Source of the DNA: JAFGJQ01 sp964495075
Lineage (GTDB): Bacteria > Planctomycetota > Phycisphaerae > UBA1845
DNA length: 64,000 nt
Assembly (NCBI GenBank): GCA_964495075.1
Contig: CAZBUJ010000019.1
Location: forward strand, 7,305-71,304
Direction of reading: 5' to 3'
In this document: positions 62,043-64,000 of the stretch, in pieces
Layout: each line of letters begins with the position of its first letter
How positions within the stretch are numbered: position 1 is the first letter of the stretch
The notes under the pieces: model-generated
Told to the model about the DNA's origin: nothing
Database searches by the model: none
The model's input: only the letters and a program-made list of their open reading frames with translations
Made by a program: the position numbers and the translations under genes

Positions 62043-62072
62043 ATTGTAGGACGCTTGATCGTCGTCGGGCAA
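62043..62072 (-). promoter_or_regulatory. Sigma-70 promoter of msrB
   Basis: TTGCCC, 18-base spacer, TACAAT on the minus strand, ending eight bases before the ATG. Confidence 0.5.
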
Positions 62073-62124
62073 ATGGGTCCAGCGGAACGCCCGTGGCGTG
62101 ACCGGTTCGGTGGCGCCGCTTCCG

Positions 62125-62154
62125 TTGGCGGAACCGACACCGCACGTGTACACT
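62125..62154 (+). promoter_or_regulatory. Sigma-70 promoter of the carbonic anhydrase gene
   Basis: TTGGCG, 18-base spacer, TACACT, ending six bases before the ATG at 62161. Confidence 0.5.
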
Positions 62155-62160
62155 ATTCGG

Positions 62161-62685
62161 ATGTCCTATCCCGCGCATCGCGTTCAGTTCGGCCGGGGCG
62201 TATACGTGGCACACACCGCGTACATCGGGGGGGCGGTCACGCTGGGTGACGGCTGTACGGTGATGCACCACGTGACGATTCGCGGCGACGTGGCCCCGAT
62301 TCGCATCGGTCGATGGGTGAACATCCAGGACGGCTCGGTCCTGCACTGCAACAAGGGTGTCCCGCTGACGATCGGCGATGAGGTCACGATCGGCCATCGG
62401 GCGGTGGTGCACTGCAAGCGGGTCGGCCCCCGATCGCTGATCGGAATCGGCTCCGTCGTTCTGGACGACGCGGAGGTGGGGGCGGGGTGCGTCGTGGCCC
62501 CGGGGGCGGTCGTCACGCCGGGCATGGTCGTCCCGGACGCCACGGTGGTCATGGGTATTCCCGCTCGCGTGGTGCGGGCGGTCCGCGAGGCCGATCAGGC
62601 CTACCTGCGCCGTGCGGTGACGGAATACCGCGCGCTGAACGAACGCCACGCGGCGGGCGAATATCGGGCCGCCTTTCCCGAATGA
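62161..62685 (+). CDS. Gamma-class carbonic anhydrase family protein
   Basis: 174 residues, left-handed beta-helix of hexapeptide repeats. TIRGDVAPIRIG, IQDGSVLHCNKG, and EVTIGHRAVVHCK contain the three His expected for the zinc site. GIPARVVR near the end is typical. The catalytic acidic loop is not obvious, so it may be an inactive homologue. Divergent from msrB. Confidence 0.9.
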   Translation: MSYPAHRVQFGRGVYVAHTAYIGGAVTLGDGCTVMHHVTIRGDVAPIRIGRWVNIQDGSVLHCNKGVPLTIGDEVTIGHRAVVHCKRVGPRSLIGIGSVVLDDAEVGAGCVVAPGAVVTPGMVVPDATVVMGIPARVVRAVREADQAYLRRAVTEYRALNERHAAGEYRAAFPE

Positions 62686-62986
62686 GTGGGCGGGTCGTCG
62701 GTCACGCCCGGGGATGCGGTGGCCGGGGCGCCGCGGTGGTGCGTATGCGCGCAAGTCGGCCAATTTATAAAAACTTACGGACATTCGAATTGACGGGTAC
62801 CGGCGATTGCGGCAGATTTAAGGTGTATCGGATGGCCCGCCAGACGCGTAGAACAACCACCAGAGTGTTGGGATCATCGGCGGGAGGGTGAGTTCCCGGG
62901 CGTCTACTCGGACGTGGTTTGTACCGCCAATCCCGGTGGCGTGCCGGGGCTGGCGGAGGTGACCGAGGGATCAATCAGTCGGCACG
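62686..62986. other. Intergenic region before the kinase gene
   Basis: An AT-rich patch (AATTTATAAAAACTTA, 62762-62777) and a TTGACG at 62790-62795 without a convincing -10. No gene seen. Confidence 0.35.
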
Positions 62987-64000
62987 ATGACGAATTCCGG
63001 AACAAACTCCGGGGGAACATCCGGTTCCGGCGCCGGCGCCGGCGACGGCGACGGGGTACCCTCGCTGATCGGGCGGATGATCGGCGAGTACCGCGTGCTG
63101 CGCGAGGTGGGCCACGGCGGGATGGGCACGGTTTACGAAGCCCATCAGGCTTCCCTCGACCGCGTGGTGGCCCTCAAGGTGCTCGCCCGCACCGCGGCCG
63201 TACCCGAATCGTCGGTCATCCGGTTCCGCCGGGAGGCCCAGGCGGCGGCCAAACTGCACCACGCCCACATCGTACCCATCTTCGCCCAGGGCGCGGACGG
63301 CGGATTGAATTACTACGCGATGGAGTTCGTTCGGGGTCTTACCGTTTTTGAACTCATCAGCGGGCTTCGTGACGAGGCCGGTCAGGCCGGCGGCGGCTCA
63401 TCGGGGGCGTCGCCGCGGTCGAGTTCCGCGGCGGACACGGTGTTGCTTCCCGGCGGGAGCGCGGTCGGCCCGGCCCGGCTCAGCGCGTCCGGCACGTTCA
63501 GCGGGGTGTCCACCGCGGGCATCGCCCGCAAAACCGGTGACTATGACCGCATCGCGGAGTACGTCGCCCACGTGGCCGACGCCCTCGACTACGCGCATCG
63601 CCAGGGCGTGATTCACCGGGACGTCAAGCCCCACAACCTGATCATCGGCGAGGACGGCAAGATTCGCGTTTCCGACTTCGGCTTGGCGCGGGTGCTGGAG
63701 CAGCCCGGCCTGACCGTCACCGGCGAGTTCCTCGGTTCGCCCCTGTACATGTCGCCCGAGCAGATATCGCGGGGCGACGTGCTGGTCGATCACCGCACCG
63801 ACATCTACTCGCTCGGAGCGACGCTGTACGAGTGGCTGACGCTGGTGCCCCCGCATCCCGGCGATTCACGCGAGCAGGTGATTACGCAGATTCTGACGTC
63901 CGACATCGAACCGCCCCGCGTGCGGGACGCGCGGGTCCCGTACGACCTGGAGACCATATGCCTCAAGGCGCTGGAAAAGGACCCGAATCGCCGGTACGAA
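62987..64000 (+). CDS. Ser/Thr protein kinase, 3' end outside window
   Basis: 338 codons in the window, frame open at the edge. After a Gly/Ser/Thr-rich start comes a Hanks-type kinase domain: VGHGGMGTVYEA, VALKVL, HRDVKPHNL, DFGLARV, SPLYMSPEQ, DIYSLGATLYEWL. A Gly/Ser-rich insertion of about 65 residues lies between ELISGLRDE and DYDRIAEY, in the N-to-C lobe linker. ATG at 62987 is the only start; a stop lies in frame 27 bases before it. Likely membrane-anchored further on, as usual in Planctomycetes, but that part is not in the window. Confidence 0.92.
   Translation, partial: MTNSGTNSGGTSGSGAGAGDGDGVPSLIGRMIGEYRVLREVGHGGMGTVYEAHQASLDRVVALKVLARTAAVPESSVIRFRREAQAAAKLHHAHIVPIFAQGADGGLNYYAMEFVRGLTVFELISGLRDEAGQAGGGSSGASPRSSSAADTVLLPGGSAVGPARLSASGTFSGVSTAGIARKTGDYDRIAEYVAHVADALDYAHRQGVIHRDVKPHNLIIGEDGKIRVSDFGLARVLEQPGLTVTGEFLGSPLYMSPEQISRGDVLVDHRTDIYSLGATLYEWLTLVPPHPGDSREQVITQILTSDIEPPRVRDARVPYDLETICLKALEKDPNRRYE

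Noticed and set aside
1..64000. CRISPR arrays, tRNA, rRNA, insertion sequences
   Set aside because: No regularly spaced repeats, cloverleaf, rRNA core motifs or transposase motifs were found by eye.

Overview
The window is high-GC, densely coded bacterial DNA that looks like an anaerobic or facultatively anaerobic planctomycete (possibly Phycisphaerae-like). This lineage call is inference. It rests on a MoxR/DUF58/BatA-like operon ending in a giant TPR protein, a fused SecD-SecF, a DUF2617 protein, several PilZ proteins, secreted proteins with Kazal, dockerin-like and TSP3-type repeats, and an Hmc-like redox complex. No tRNA, rRNA, insertion sequence or CRISPR array was seen.

Layout. 1-1284 (-): partial secreted protein. 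1638-17956 (+): six-gene operon made of a degenerate pepsin/TPR/thioredoxin-fold protein, a low-complexity membrane protein, a MoxR ATPase, a DUF58 protein, a BatA-like protein, and a 2916-residue double-VWA protein fused to a very long helical repeat. 18091-26147 (-): nine tightly coupled genes. These encode a Cys-rich HTH regulator, a CCG-domain iron-sulfur protein, a NarI-like cytochrome b subunit, a four-cluster ferredoxin, an NrfD subunit fused to a hexahaem cytochrome c, then a PAS histidine kinase and three stand-alone receivers. 26587-27957 (+): a divergent PAS/sigma-54 activator.

28023-31718 (-): CUT2-type sugar ABC transporter. 31862-32323 (+): RidA-like protein. 32571-37733 (+): short type II secretion/type IV pilus-like cluster (ATPase, two GspF-like proteins, three pseudopilin-like proteins). 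37654-39835 (-): indolepyruvate oxidoreductase, with an alpha subunit lacking its usual ferredoxin tail. 40321-41490 (+): glutaryl-CoA dehydrogenase-like enzyme. 41577-44391 (+): a second PAS/sigma-54 activator, then an AT-rich regulatory region and an 'orange protein'-like set (FeMo-co-binding-type protein, DUF5320 protein, Gly/Arg-rich ferredoxin).

44773-45825 (-): class I FbaB aldolase. 46525-47811 (+): secreted Kazal/dockerin-like protein. 48048-51818 (-): SecDF with enlarged extracytoplasmic domains. 52772-54226 (+): DUF2617 protein and a CobS-like protein. 54305-59441 (-): three PilZ proteins, a flippase-like membrane protein and HflX. 59661-61322 (+): TSP3-repeat lipoprotein candidate. 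61456-62685: divergent msrB and gamma-carbonic anhydrase. 62987 to the end (+): partial Ser/Thr protein kinase.

The strongest candidates for something new are the compact Hmc-like complex with its own signalling tail, and the second sigma-54 activator with its orange-protein-like target. The two activators and the histidine kinase share a cysteine-bearing PAS domain, which suggests a common redox or metal input. Promoter, operator and start-site calls come from pattern reading only.
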